Source of the DNA: JAFAGX01 sp963759875
Lineage (GTDB): Bacteria > Acidobacteriota > Terriglobia > Terriglobales > Acidobacteriaceae
Assembly (NCBI GenBank): GCA_963759875.1
Contig: CAVXBB010000017.1
Location: 496,001 to 560,000 of the forward strand
Length of the DNA stretch: 64,000 nt
Direction of reading: 5' to 3'
Every line of letters starts with the position of its first letter. The stretch's first letter is position 1. Under the pieces are notes generated by a model. That model was not told where the DNA came from, did no database searches, and worked only from the letters and a program-made list of their open reading frames with translations. Shown piece by piece: positions 27,631 through 36,382 of the stretch. The position numbers were made by a program, and so were the translations under genes.

Positions 27631-28830
27631 ATTCTCTCGCAAAATCCCCATATCCTTATCGCCGCGGCCTGAGATGTTCACCACCACAATCTCTGATTTC
27701 TTCATCCGGGGAGCGCGTTTTACGACCTCAGCTACGGCGTGCGCCGATTCGAGCGCTGGGATTATCCCCTCAATTTGCGCGAGCAATGTGCAAGCTTGCA
27801 GAGCTTCGTTGTCCGAGGCCGATACGTATTCGGCACGTCCTGAGTCTTTGAGCCAGGCGTGCTCCGGGCCGATAGAGGGATAGTCGAGGCCGGCCGAAAC
27901 CGAATGTGTATTGGCGATCTGTCCCGTCTCATCCTGCAAAACGTAAGAATACGTTCCCTGCAGTACACCCGGCGATCCGCCATGAAATCGAGCCGCGTGT
28001 TCGCCGAGCTTTTTACCACAGCCTCCCGCTTCGACTCCGATCAGCCTCACTTTTTTGTCTTTGATGAAATCATAGAAAATCCCGATGGAATTGGATCCGC
28101 CGCCAACACAAGCGACGATGGCCGTCGGCAATTTGCCTTCGGCTTTGACTATCTGTGCCCTTGTCTCCCGCCCAATCACTTTGTGAAAATCCCGAACCAT
28201 GGTCGGATAAGGATGTGCGCCCAACACGCTCCCCAGCAGGTAGTGCGTGGTGCGCACGTTGGTGACCCAGTCGCGCATGGCTTCGTTGATAGCATCTTTC
28301 AAAGTGCGTGAGCCGGACTCCACGCCTCGCACTTGCGCCCCTAGCAACTGCATGCGGAAAACATTGAGTTCTTGCCGCCGCATGTCTTCGGTGCCCATGT
28401 ACACAACGCACTCGAATCCAAACAGAGCGCAGACCGTCGCGGTTGCCACCCCGTGCTGTCCGGCGCCGGTTTCAGCGATTATGCGGCGCTTGCCCATGCG
28501 CTCCGCTAAAAGCGCTTGTCCGAGACAGTTGTTGATTTTGTGCGCGCCTGTATGGAGTAGATCTTCCCGTTTTAAGTAGATTCTTGCGCCGCCGAGTTTT
28601 TCGGTAAGACGCTGGGCAAAAAACAGCGGCGTGGGACGACCAGCATAGCTTCGCAATAATTCACTGAGACGTTGCTGAAAACGCCGGTCCCGTTTTGCTG
28701 TTTCGTACTCGCGTTCTAGCTCTTCCAGTGCGGCAGCCAGGGTTTCGGGCACATAGCGCCCTCCATACCGCCCGAAACGACCGGCGCCGAACTTTGCGGA
28801 GCGTTTACTTGTTACTGTGGCTGTGGCCAT
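27571..28830 (-). CDS. trpB: Tryptophan synthase beta chain
   Basis: PLP enzyme joining indole and serine. ATG 28830 (MATATVTSKRSAKFG) is chosen; it sits inside the end of trpF, a 19-base overlap. 419 residues with GRFGRYGGRYVPETL, REDLLHTGAHKINNCLGQAL (PLP Lys in HTGAHK), GAGQHGVATATVCALFGF, ACVGGGSNSIGIFYDF and SAGLDYPSIGPEHAWLKDSG. Standard TrpB1 type. trpA does not follow; the operon ends here, so the alpha chain must be encoded elsewhere. Convergent overlap of 60 bases with the SUMF1 gene. Confidence 0.96.
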   Translation of the reverse strand: MATATVTSKRSAKFGAGRFGRYGGRYVPETLAAALEELEREYETAKRDRRFQQRLSELLRSYAGRPTPLFFAQRLTEKLGGARIYLKREDLLHTGAHKINNCLGQALLAERMGKRRIIAETGAGQHGVATATVCALFGFECVVYMGTEDMRRQELNVFRMQLLGAQVRGVESGSRTLKDAINEAMRDWVTNVRTTHYLLGSVLGAHPYPTMVRDFHKVIGRETRAQIVKAEGKLPTAIVACVGGGSNSIGIFYDFIKDKKVRLIGVEAGGCGKKLGEHAARFHGGSPGVLQGTYSYVLQDETGQIANTHSVSAGLDYPSIGPEHAWLKDSGRAEYVSASDNEALQACTLLAQIEGIIPALESAHAVAEVVKRAPRMKKSEIVVVNISGRGDKDMGILRENLTRVTSNSEAVVSVAELRR

Positions 28831-29516
28831 GCCGAGATTTCCCTGTCCCCTTCTCGAACCGCGCAAATAAACGCCCTGACCTTATCAGGGTCCTTCTTGC
28901 CTGGACCCGCCTCTACTCCAGAGGCCACATCTACTCCCCAAGGCTTGAGTATACGCATAGCCTCGACCACATTTGACGCGCTTAGACCTCCGGCGACAAC
29001 GATGTTTCCTATACTTTTAATCACGTGCGCAGAGGCTGCTTGAGAGCTCCAGTCGAAGGTGCGACCCGTTCCACCAGGCTGTCCCGGCGAAGTTGAGTCC
29101 AACAAGAAAGCGTGAACTGCCTCAGGATTCCACTTCTTGGCCGACTGCTCGGGATGTTCGCCTCGCATTGAAAGAACCGGCATTAATTTGATGTGAGGTT
29201 GCTCACATATCAGCTGTTCGAAGCAGTACTCGAAATCGGATTTGCCGGGACAAGTCGCGCCGTCGGCATGCACTTGAATGCCAGTAGTTGCAGCATGTCT
29301 CGCGTCGATTCTGACCCGCTCCGGTGAAACGCCTGCAAACACCCCAATTTTTTCGATCTCCTCCGGTAATTTTTCAATAATCGCTCGAGCGGCTTCAGGT
29401 GCTAGATAACGTGGACTCTTCTTATAGAACACAAACCCAAGCGCGTCGGCGCCGGCCTCGACCGCCATGCGCGCATCTTCCAGACTGGTAATGCCGCAGA
29501 TTTTGACCCAAGTCAT
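28812..29516 (-). CDS. trpF: Phosphoribosylanthranilate isomerase
   Basis: Isomerises PRA to CdRP in tryptophan synthesis. ATG 29516 gives MTWVKICGITSLEDARMAVE, the conserved N-terminus with catalytic Cys; the frame is open further upstream, but that part has no family match. Other motifs: GADALGFVFYKKSPRYL, IGVFAGVSPERV, VHAFLLDSTSPGQPGGTGRT (with the catalytic Asp) and NIVVAGGLSASNV. 234 residues, usually 200-220; the extra residues are near KLMPVLSMRGEHPEQSAKKW. Confidence 0.94.
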   Translation of the reverse strand: MTWVKICGITSLEDARMAVEAGADALGFVFYKKSPRYLAPEAARAIIEKLPEEIEKIGVFAGVSPERVRIDARHAATTGIQVHADGATCPGKSDFEYCFEQLICEQPHIKLMPVLSMRGEHPEQSAKKWNPEAVHAFLLDSTSPGQPGGTGRTFDWSSQAASAHVIKSIGNIVVAGGLSASNVVEAMRILKPWGVDVASGVEAGPGKKDPDKVRAFICAVREGDREISAWPQPQ

Positions 29517-29547
29517 TATTGCGAGTTCTCGTTTTCGCCGGCAGTTC

Positions 29548-30372
29548 TCATGAATACCCGGTAAGCAGTGCAGAAGGTAGTTGTCCACACTCGACGAGCA
29601 CGGTTCGTAGTGCTTGACCTGGCGATTGCGCCGCCATTAATGACTCCCCAATCAAGAATGCTTGATATCCTGCCGCCCGCAAGCGCGCGATATCGGTTCC
29701 AGTGTGAATACCGCTTTCCGCAACTCGAACCGCCTTTTTCGGAATAGAATCTGCCAAACGCACTGCGGTTTCCAGATCAACTTTGAAGTTTCGCAAGTCT
29801 CGACTGTTGACCCCGATCAGATCGCATCCGGCATCGGTTGCCCGTTGCAGCTCTTCGCTTGTGTGAACCTCGCACAATACGTCCAAGGCGAATTCCTTCG
29901 CTTGACGAGCCAAATCTTGCAGCTCCGGCTGCGATAACGCGGCCACAATCAGCAAGATTGCATCTGCTCGATTTGCCCGAGCCTCCAAAATCTGAAACTC
30001 ATCCACAATGAAGTCTTTGCGGAGGCAAGGAAGTTTTGTACTGGCGGATGCGATGCGCAGGTTTTCTAGCGAGCCTTGAAAGAATCCTTCGTCTGTGAGT
30101 ACTGACAGCGCAGCTGCACCGGCAGACTCAAATTCGCTCGCAAGAGATGCAGGTCGAAAATCAGCCCGGATCAGACCGCGCGAAGGGGAAGCCTTTTTCA
30201 ACTCCGCGATAATGGCCGGCCCATATTCAATGCGCAACTCCAGCGCCCGTCGAAATCCTCTTGGAACATGTTTCCCCGCTTCATGCTCGAGATGGCATAA
30301 ATCAGTGGAGCTGCGGGATTGCTGCAGTTTACGCCGGGTCGCGGCCACGATCTGATCGAGACTGACATGCAT
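29548..30372 (-). CDS. trpC: Indole-3-glycerol phosphate synthase
   Basis: Ring-closing decarboxylase of the tryptophan pathway. 274 residues: MHVSLDQIVAATRRKLQQSR, AIIAELKKASPSRGLIRADF (catalytic Lys), ALSVLTDEGFFQGSLENL, PCLRKDFIVDEFQILEARAN, LCEVHTSEELQRATDAGC, LIGVNSRDLRNFKVDLETAV and VAESGIHTGTDIARL. All active-site residues are visible. First gene of trpC-trpF-trpB; trpE/G/D and trpA are not in the window. Confidence 0.95.
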   Translation of the reverse strand: MHVSLDQIVAATRRKLQQSRSSTDLCHLEHEAGKHVPRGFRRALELRIEYGPAIIAELKKASPSRGLIRADFRPASLASEFESAGAAALSVLTDEGFFQGSLENLRIASASTKLPCLRKDFIVDEFQILEARANRADAILLIVAALSQPELQDLARQAKEFALDVLCEVHTSEELQRATDAGCDLIGVNSRDLRNFKVDLETAVRLADSIPKKAVRVAESGIHTGTDIARLRAAGYQAFLIGESLMAAQSPGQALRTVLVECGQLPSALLTGYS

Positions 30373-30442
30373 ATCGTGGCAAGATTATAAGGGACGCAGA
30401 GACAAGGATCCCGCGGGATAGGTGCGAAAAGCCCAGCAAAGG

Positions 30443-31642
30443 TCACACCAGTTGAACGTGAGGCGGTTCGACCGGAACCGATGTGGAGATCTCCTCTTTG
30501 ATCTGGAATCCGCGCTTTCTCGCCTGTTTTACAAACGATTCTCCAGGGACGGCGAGCTCTAAGGGAACGGAACCATGCGGAATCTCGCCCTTTGCCATCA
30601 TGGCCGCTACGATCGACAGGTGCCATCCCGTACTGCGTTGCATCGCGCTGAAGCCCGTTTGTTCGTCGTAATAATCGATCACTTCGACTGTTGCCTCGGT
30701 CTTGCAGCCGTTTTTCTTACCTACCGCATGGACTCGAACAATGCAGACATCATGCACGTCGTCGTCTCGTACCTGTGGCTCGAAAAGCGTATGAAAAACG
30801 TGCCGAGGCACAATCTCGTTTCCATCGACGCTGACCGGGTTCGGATCGAACAGTCCCAGATCCGAAAAGGCTTTCAATTGTGCAAATGTGCCAGGATAGC
30901 GCAGCACTTTCAGCTGATAGGTCTGTAGCTTTCCCTTGAAGGTCCACGGTGCCGTTGAAACTCCGCCCGCAATCAGGAAAGCTTCTAGTTTCCCGATGGG
31001 CGGAACCTCAACCGTTTCTAATTCAGTAAAACAAGGTGCATGGAACAGTTCCCCGTCGCGTAGGATCGTCATTCCGCCGTAGTACTCATTGGTCAGACCC
31101 TCCATGCTGAATGTGAGCGCGTAATTCCAGGGAGCCTTAGGTTTTTGCGGCAAGCCTCCATCGTACATGTAAACGTGCTCAGCATCACCAACCAGACCCA
31201 TCGCATATACAGCGAGCGTATTGCCCATTCCCGGCCCCATCCCGCAGTCAGGCACAACGCAAACTCCCGCGCGCTGCGCCTCACGATCAAGCGCGTGTTG
31301 CTGGCGAACAATATCGGTGTTTCCGCCCAAGTCGCAGAAGCAAACATGGGTTTCAATGGCCGCCCTGGTTAAAGCAAGATTGTAGAAATAGGGCACTGCG
31401 CTCAATGCAACATCGTACCCTTTCAGCAGGCGGCGAACCGCAGCATCATTGCGAACGTCGAGCGCGGTAGCATCTGCGACCTTGTCGTGAACCAACTCGT
31501 TTACGCGCTCGGCCGCGTGTTTTGCCAGCTCTGCATCGCTGTCTGCGAATGTTACCCGCGAGGCCTGGCCAAAGATTGCCAAATCGTATCCACCCGCGAT
31601 CCCTTGTCTTCCAGCGCCTAGTACAAGATATGAGTACGCCAT
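30443..31642 (-). CDS. Saccharopine dehydrogenase-family protein (lysine 6-dehydrogenase-like)
   Basis: A 399-residue NAD(P)-dependent oxidoreductase. The N-terminal Rossmann motif is YLVLGAGRQGIAGGYDLA; DVALSAVPYFYNLALTRAAI and CFCDLGGNTDIVRQQHALD follow, then a saccharopine-reductase-like C-terminal domain (CGMGPGMGNTLAVYAMG, and DYYDEQTGFSAMQRSTGWHL). The best fit by motif is lysine 6-dehydrogenase or a related L-amino-acid dehydrogenase, but the substrate is inferred. Single gene; 70 bases separate it from trpC on the same strand. Confidence 0.8.
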   Translation of the reverse strand: MAYSYLVLGAGRQGIAGGYDLAIFGQASRVTFADSDAELAKHAAERVNELVHDKVADATALDVRNDAAVRRLLKGYDVALSAVPYFYNLALTRAAIETHVCFCDLGGNTDIVRQQHALDREAQRAGVCVVPDCGMGPGMGNTLAVYAMGLVGDAEHVYMYDGGLPQKPKAPWNYALTFSMEGLTNEYYGGMTILRDGELFHAPCFTELETVEVPPIGKLEAFLIAGGVSTAPWTFKGKLQTYQLKVLRYPGTFAQLKAFSDLGLFDPNPVSVDGNEIVPRHVFHTLFEPQVRDDDVHDVCIVRVHAVGKKNGCKTEATVEVIDYYDEQTGFSAMQRSTGWHLSIVAAMMAKGEIPHGSVPLELAVPGESFVKQARKRGFQIKEEISTSVPVEPPHVQLV

Positions 31643-31841
31643 GGCTTGCTCCTTCTGATCGCCTTATTGCATATTTTGCCCGCGGGCAAGGCAAGATGCC
31701 GTGACCAATGTCACCTGTTGAGGTGTTTTGTGCGGTGCAATTGCATGACGAGGGGGGCGGCTGATGCAAATTAGCGCTACCTTGGTTACTAATCCACGCA
31801 ATTTCTGAGCGCCACCTGCAGGAATCCAGCATCAAATGACG

Positions 31842-31847
31842 TATAAT
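31842..31847 (+). promoter_or_regulatory. -10 element 10 nt before the S41 gene
   Basis: A perfect TATAAT ends ten bases ahead of GTG 31858. No good -35. Likely drives the S41 protein gene with a very short or absent leader; the rest of the 215-base divergent gap shows nothing clear. Confidence 0.5.
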
Positions 31848-31857
31848 TTAGGGGTTC

Positions 31858-33108
31858 GTGCAAGTGAGCTCTTTCTGGAAAAATCTCTCGATGTCCACAA
31901 AATTCAAGGCTGCAATTCTGATTCCTTCGGCTGCCGTGCTGCTATTTACGGTGGTCGGCACTATGGACGGCGTTCGTGCCTCCAACAATGATGGCGCTTA
32001 TCGACAACTTCAGGTCTATACCGAAGTGCTTTCGCGCGTCCGCAGCGAATACGTCGAGGATCCGAATATTCCCGCGGTAACGGATGGCGCCCTCCACGGC
32101 TTATTGGAATCTCTGGATGCAGACTCCAGCTATCTGACGCCGGAGGAGTACAAGGAATACAAAGCTCACCAAACCGAAGGTCGAGCGGACATTGGGGCTG
32201 CAATCTCGAAGCGCTTTGGCTACGCAGCGGTGGTTTCTGTGATTCCCGGTGGCCCGGCCGACAAAGCAGGTCTGCAGGACACTGACATCCTCGAGGCAAT
32301 AGAAGGGAAGAGCACGCGCGAGATGTCCCTTGCAGAAGTTCACGATCTGCTATCCGGACAACCGGGTTCGAACCTCAGCGTATCAGTCGTACGAGCTCGA
32401 CGCGCACAGCCGGACAAAGTTGTAATTACGCGCGAAGTGGTGAACGTCCCGCCAGTTACGGAAAAGATCATGGCCGACAACATCGGCGAGATCAAGGTTG
32501 ATGCTCTCACCAAGGGCAAGTCTCAGGAAATTGCAAACAAGGTCAAGAGCCTGCAAAAAGATGGCGCCAAGAAGCTCATACTTGATCTGCGCAATTGCGC
32601 CGAAGGCGAAGAGTCAGAGGGGATTGCAACTGCTAATCTTTTCTTGAACCATGGGACGATTACTTACTTGCAGGGCCAGAAGTTCCCGCGCGAGGCTTTC
32701 AATGCGGATCCGTCCGAGGACATCACAAGCCTGCCATTGGTTGTCCTCGTAAACAAAGGGACGGCCGGTGCAGCAGAAATTGTGGCTGCGGCTATCCTTG
32801 AGAACGCGAGGGGTGACGTGGTCGGTGACAAGACCTTCGGTGAGGGTTCGGTTCAGAAAGTGATCGATCTCCCCGACGGCTCTGCTTTGATTCTCTCAGT
32901 AGCGAAATACTACAGTCCCAGCGGCAAGGCGATTCAAGATACCGCTGTGACACCGAATTTGGTGGTTGCTGATGCCGACGAGGATGCTCCCGTGCCCGAT
33001 GATGAGGACAATGCAGCACCGCCCGAGGAGACCAAGAAGCCTCAACCGCCGCAAGAAGACCAACAGTTGCAGAAAGCCGTTGAGGTTCTAAAGAACCGTC
33101 CCAGCTAG
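31858..33108 (+). CDS. S41/CtpA-like PDZ protein lacking the Ser-Lys dyad
   Basis: Carboxyl-terminal-processing protease family, exported (hydrophobic helix AAILIPSAAVLLFTVVG near residues 18-34). PDZ domain about residues 112-185 (AAVVSVIPGGPADKAGLQDT). Protease core with LILDLRNCAEGEESEGIAT. In active family members the catalytic Ser lies in G-S/T-A-S-A-S-E and the Lys, 25 residues later, in F-G-K-G-S-V-Q. Here these read GTAGAAE and TFGEGSVQ, so Ser is replaced by Gly and Lys by Glu, with the 25-residue spacing intact. Fold and PDZ are kept but hydrolysis is not expected. C-terminal acidic/Pro-rich tail. Start GTG 31858 or ATG 31891. Confidence 0.85.
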   Translation: MQVSSFWKNLSMSTKFKAAILIPSAAVLLFTVVGTMDGVRASNNDGAYRQLQVYTEVLSRVRSEYVEDPNIPAVTDGALHGLLESLDADSSYLTPEEYKEYKAHQTEGRADIGAAISKRFGYAAVVSVIPGGPADKAGLQDTDILEAIEGKSTREMSLAEVHDLLSGQPGSNLSVSVVRARRAQPDKVVITREVVNVPPVTEKIMADNIGEIKVDALTKGKSQEIANKVKSLQKDGAKKLILDLRNCAEGEESEGIATANLFLNHGTITYLQGQKFPREAFNADPSEDITSLPLVVLVNKGTAGAAEIVAAAILENARGDVVGDKTFGEGSVQKVIDLPDGSALILSVAKYYSPSGKAIQDTAVTPNLVVADADEDAPVPDDEDNAAPPEETKKPQPPQEDQQLQKAVEVLKNRPS

Positions 33109-33130
33109 TTTTGCATAATGCTTTTCTGGT

Positions 33131-33152
33131 CCGCGCGTGCTTGCACGCGCGG
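33131..33152 (+). terminator. Terminator of the S41 gene
   Basis: CCGCGCGTGC and GCACGCGCGG form a perfect 10-bp inverted repeat around TT, followed by ATTTTCTTTG. It begins 22 bases after the S41 stop. Confidence 0.8.
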
Positions 33153-33305
33153 ATTTTCTTTGCCAAGGCCGCCTTCCGTCTTGCCTCTGAACCACCTCGC
33201 GGCATCAGTTTTGACTTGGCGCCACTATGCTGACCTCTCCTCTCCTAGCGCTTGGGAAAAAAGCACGGCCTTCGACCGTTCCGTCTGGGTTGTATTTCGG
33301 CGTAC

Positions 33306-33335
33306 TTGGAACCACAGCTTCCGCCCGACTACACT
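33306..33335 (+). promoter_or_regulatory. Promoter of mbfA (near-leaderless)
   Basis: TTGGAA (33306-33311), an 18-base spacer, and TACACT (33330-33335), seven bases before ATG 33343. Transcription would start at about the start codon. Confidence 0.5.
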
Positions 33336-33342
33336 AACGCGC

Positions 33343-34299
33343 ATGAAGAACTTCGACGATTTAACTGAGCGCGAGATTCTGGCCCTGGCAATTTCTCTGG
33401 AAGAAGAAGATGAGAGAGTGTATGCGGATTTTGTCGAAGGATTTAAGCAAAACTTTCCAGCATCGGCAGCTGTATTCGACGGAATGCGCATGCAGGAGTC
33501 TGGGCATCGGCGCCGTCTGATCGAGCTGTATCGGAAGAAGTTCGGCGAGCATATTCCGCTGATCCGACGACAAGACGTGCGAGGTTTTGTGGAGCGTAAG
33601 CCGGTGTGGCTAATGCGCCCCTTGAATCCCGATGCCGTACACAAAAGCGCCAGCGCGATGGAAGTTGAAACGCGGCGCTTCTATGAAAAAGCGGCTGCGC
33701 GGGCACAGGATGCCAGCATCCGCCAACTGCTCGACGATCTCGCGCAGGAGGAGCGGTTACATGAAGGCCGTGCCCAAGAACTGCGCGAAGAGGAACTAAG
33801 TCCTGGCGCCGTGAAAGATGAAGAGCGTGCCAGTCGCCGTTTATTCGTGCTGCAGATTGTGCAGCCCGGGCTCGCCGGGCTGATGGATGGATCGGTTTCT
33901 ACCCTCGCCCCAGTATTCGCTGCCGCCTTCGCTACCCGTAATAGTTGGGACGCGTTTCTGGTCGGAGTGGCTGCTTCGGTGGGTGCGGGGATCAGCATGG
34001 GATTCGCGGAGGCATTATCTGATGATGGAAGTCTCACTGGACGCGGTCACCCCTGGGTCCGTGGGCTGGTATGCGGCGCTATGACCGCACTCGGCGGAAT
34101 TGGGCACACGCTCCCATTTCTTATTCCCAGTTTCCACGTTGCGCTGGTTGTCGCGGTTGTTGTCGTTCTCGCAGAGTTAGCTGTGATCACCTGGATCCGG
34201 CATCGTTATATGGACACACCAACCGTTTCGGCAGCGATGCAAGTTGCCCTCGGCGGTGCGTTAGTGTTTGCCACGGGCGTGCTGATCGGCAGCTCTTAA
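33343..34299 (+). CDS. mbfA: Membrane-bound ferritin / VIT1-type iron exporter MbfA
   Basis: 318 residues from ATG 33343 (MKNFDDLTEREILALAISLE); the upstream open frame is not conserved-looking. N-terminal rubrerythrin/ferritin-like diiron domain (residues about 1-150) with metal ligands in EEEDERVYADF, MQESGHRRRL, MEVETRRFYEKA and EERLHEGRAQEL. C-terminal VIT1/CCC1 membrane domain with PGLAGLMDGSVSTLAPVFAA and ISMGFAEALSDDGSL. This fusion is known to export iron and give peroxide resistance in Rhizobiales. Expression is often Fur/Irr-controlled; no operator is recognised here. Its last bases overlap the convergent diguanylate cyclase gene by four. Confidence 0.9.
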   Translation: MKNFDDLTEREILALAISLEEEDERVYADFVEGFKQNFPASAAVFDGMRMQESGHRRRLIELYRKKFGEHIPLIRRQDVRGFVERKPVWLMRPLNPDAVHKSASAMEVETRRFYEKAAARAQDASIRQLLDDLAQEERLHEGRAQELREEELSPGAVKDEERASRRLFVLQIVQPGLAGLMDGSVSTLAPVFAAAFATRNSWDAFLVGVAASVGAGISMGFAEALSDDGSLTGRGHPWVRGLVCGAMTALGGIGHTLPFLIPSFHVALVVAVVVVLAELAVITWIRHRYMDTPTVSAAMQVALGGALVFATGVLIGSS

Positions 34300-35618
34300 T
34301 TGCGGGATGCTACAGCACGTGTGAACGCGCGTTTTTGAGGTGTTGCAATCTCAATGCGATTGCGGCCGCCACGCTTGGCGCGATACAGAGCTTTGTCGGC
34401 GGCCTGAATTACTTGTTCCACGTCCCGGTATCGGCCATTCGGTTCGGCAACTCCAATGCTGATCGTAACTGATAGCTGTCCCGCCTCTGAACTGACGGTA
34501 CGCCTTGGTTTCGGCCGACCCCCATCCGTTTCACGGCGTCGGTCTGGGCCGCGCACATTTTGGCGACGCTCGCGAGTCGCACGCACGCGAAAAGAAGATT
34601 GAGAAATGGCGACACGCAAGTTTTCGAGTTCCGGCCAAACCTCTTGCAAAATTTTTCCGGAACAAACAATTGAAAACTCTTCACCGCCGACCCGATAGGC
34701 GCGTCCTGATGTCACGCGCGCGAGGTGGGCAGCAACCATGCTCAACACCTGGTCACCAGTATCGTGACCGTACGTATCGTTCACTTTTTTAAAATGATCG
34801 ATGTCAACCTCCGCCATGACATAGGGAGGTTCCAGTCCGAGCAAAAACTCATTGAACGCACGACGGCCGGGAAGGCTAGTCAGTTCGTCGTGATAAGCCA
34901 GGAAATAGGAGTTTTCAATCAGCGAAACGACAAGAATCAGGCCTGCGGTGGTGAAGTAAGCGTCTCCACGTAAGCCCAACGCGCCGGCATGGAGCCCTAA
35001 CGCACTCGCTGCCAACGACCAGATCATCCCGTGTTCGAGAGCTTTGTGAGTGCGCGAAAATTCCGGCAACAAGGACCCGAGCGCCAGGAAAAACGCTAGC
35101 AGGGCTGGTTGTGGAATTTTCGTCCAGCTGAACAGGTGCGGATCCAGCAAAGTGGCACGTATAAAAGCGGGACTGGCCATCGCTCCCGGACCACAGATCA
35201 CTGCTACAAAGACAGCCTCCAAAAACAGCAGGCATAGGCGAGGAGCAAGGGACGGAACAGAGAACCCACGTTCCCCCGCAATCGAAAACGCAATGAAGTT
35301 CACTGGAATCAGCAGCGCTACGGTCTCAAAGGCGATCCGCCCGGGGCCGATTGTGGGGATCTTGGCACCGGAGAAGAACTCGACGGCATGATGTGCAAGA
35401 ACGAGCGTGAGCAAGACGAAAAATACTCGCGTGGATCGGAACCGCAAAGCGAGCAGAACGCCTGCACCGAAAACAGTGTAGTAGCAGAAATCGACAGCTT
35501 GGGACGATATTGGAAGTATGTCCGAGTTCAGCAGGACAGCAGCAAGGAGCAGGACTGCGCCGGGGAAAAACCACGACCTTAGGGATGTTCGAGTAACTGC
35601 CACCGCGGACCAATCCAA
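34296..35618 (-). CDS. Membrane diguanylate cyclase (GGDEF)
   Basis: Makes c-di-GMP from GTP. 440 residues: the first ~240 contain seven or eight hydrophobic helices forming a membrane sensor (start GAVLLLAAVLLNSD), followed by a GGDEF domain: YHDELTSLPGRRAFNEFLLG, AEVDIDHFKKVNDTYGHDTG, YRVGGEEFSIV (active-site GGEEF) and LSVTISIGVAE. The RxxD inhibitory site upstream of GGEEF is not present. An unusually charged insertion (RERRQNVRGPDRRRETDGGR) sits between the GGEEF motif and the last strand. Single gene. Confidence 0.93.
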   Translation of the reverse strand: MDWSAVAVTRTSLRSWFFPGAVLLLAAVLLNSDILPISSQAVDFCYYTVFGAGVLLALRFRSTRVFFVLLTLVLAHHAVEFFSGAKIPTIGPGRIAFETVALLIPVNFIAFSIAGERGFSVPSLAPRLCLLFLEAVFVAVICGPGAMASPAFIRATLLDPHLFSWTKIPQPALLAFFLALGSLLPEFSRTHKALEHGMIWSLAASALGLHAGALGLRGDAYFTTAGLILVVSLIENSYFLAYHDELTSLPGRRAFNEFLLGLEPPYVMAEVDIDHFKKVNDTYGHDTGDQVLSMVAAHLARVTSGRAYRVGGEEFSIVCSGKILQEVWPELENLRVAISQSSFRVRATRERRQNVRGPDRRRETDGGRPKPRRTVSSEAGQLSVTISIGVAEPNGRYRDVEQVIQAADKALYRAKRGGRNRIEIATPQKRAFTRAVASRN

Positions 35619-35690
35619 TTGGAACTAATTCAGAGACACTAGGATTATCTGCAAGCGTGCAATGTCAATGTGAGTGGCTCCACAGGTTCA

Positions 35691-35890
35691 TTACGACGTG
35701 GGGTTGCTAATAGATAAAGCAATTGAAGACGCGCCGTCGCCCGCTTGCGATAGAGGTTTCGGAGTGATAGTGCTGCTTTCGAATTGTTGTGCACCAGAAC
35801 GAGCGCTCAACTCGTAGCCAACTCCGCGAATGGTGTGAATCAAAGGCCTTGCGGAAGAGTTCTGGATTTTCCGACGTAAATACAAAGCCA
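35691..35890 (-). pseudogene. C-terminal remnant of an OmpR-type response regulator
   Basis: The minus strand encodes ALYLRRKIQNSSARPLIHTI and RGVGYELSA, the end of the winged-helix DNA-binding domain of OmpR/PhoB regulators (Y-L-R-R-K-I ... P-L-I-H-T-V-R-G-V-G-Y), then about 35 further residues to TAA 35691. Everything upstream (receiver domain and the first DNA-binding helices) is missing, because at about 35,890 the sequence changes to plus-strand flgH. Clear evidence of a rearrangement joint, or of an assembly misjoin. Confidence 0.75.
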
Positions 35891-36372
35891 TGCACGTTGG
35901 AGATCTAATTACGATTGTGGTGGCGCAGGGAACGACAGCAAACAACGCGAACAGCGTATCGACAGCGCGGACCTTTAATGCAAGTTCCGGCATTACGGCT
36001 CTTGCAGGGCATCTCAAAACCAGTGGAGTGCAGCAAATTTTCTCCCCTCAATCTTCGCAGACACTGAGTGGCAAATCGCAAGGCTCAACCACATCCAGTT
36101 TGAACACCACCCTAGCAGGGAGAGTCGTCGCAGTGCTGCCAAGCAGAGCGCTGGTGATTGAAGCCGAACGCCAACTCACGATGAATAATGAGAAGCAAAC
36201 AATTGTGCTGCGTGGGCTGGTTCGGCAGGGGGATATTGCGCCCGATGGCAGTGTGCTGTCCAACTACATCGGAAACCTGGAGCTTGAGTTGAAAGGGAAA
36301 GGCGTACTCAGCGATGGGACTCGGCCTCCAAACCCATTGGTTCGGACCCTGCTGAGAATTGTTGGTTTTTGA
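35890..36372 (+). pseudogene. flgH: Flagellar L-ring protein FlgH, N-terminus missing
   Basis: Outer-membrane lipoprotein ring of the flagellar basal body. The frame begins at the joint with MHVGDLITIVVAQGTTANNA, which in intact FlgH is preceded by a lipoprotein signal and about 50-80 residues; these are lost. The rest is typical: SLNTTLAGRVVAVLPSRALV, IEAERQLTMNNEKQTIVLRG, VRQGDIAPDGSVLSNYIGNL. The ATG at 35,890 is an internal codon and the product could not be exported. flgI follows 10 bases later. Confidence 0.82.
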
Positions 36373-36382
36373 CGGAATGCAT

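Noticed and set aside
33118..33342. Upstream extension of mbfA (75 codons)
   Set aside because: It includes the S41 terminator hairpin and the mbfA promoter; the translation is not conserved-looking.
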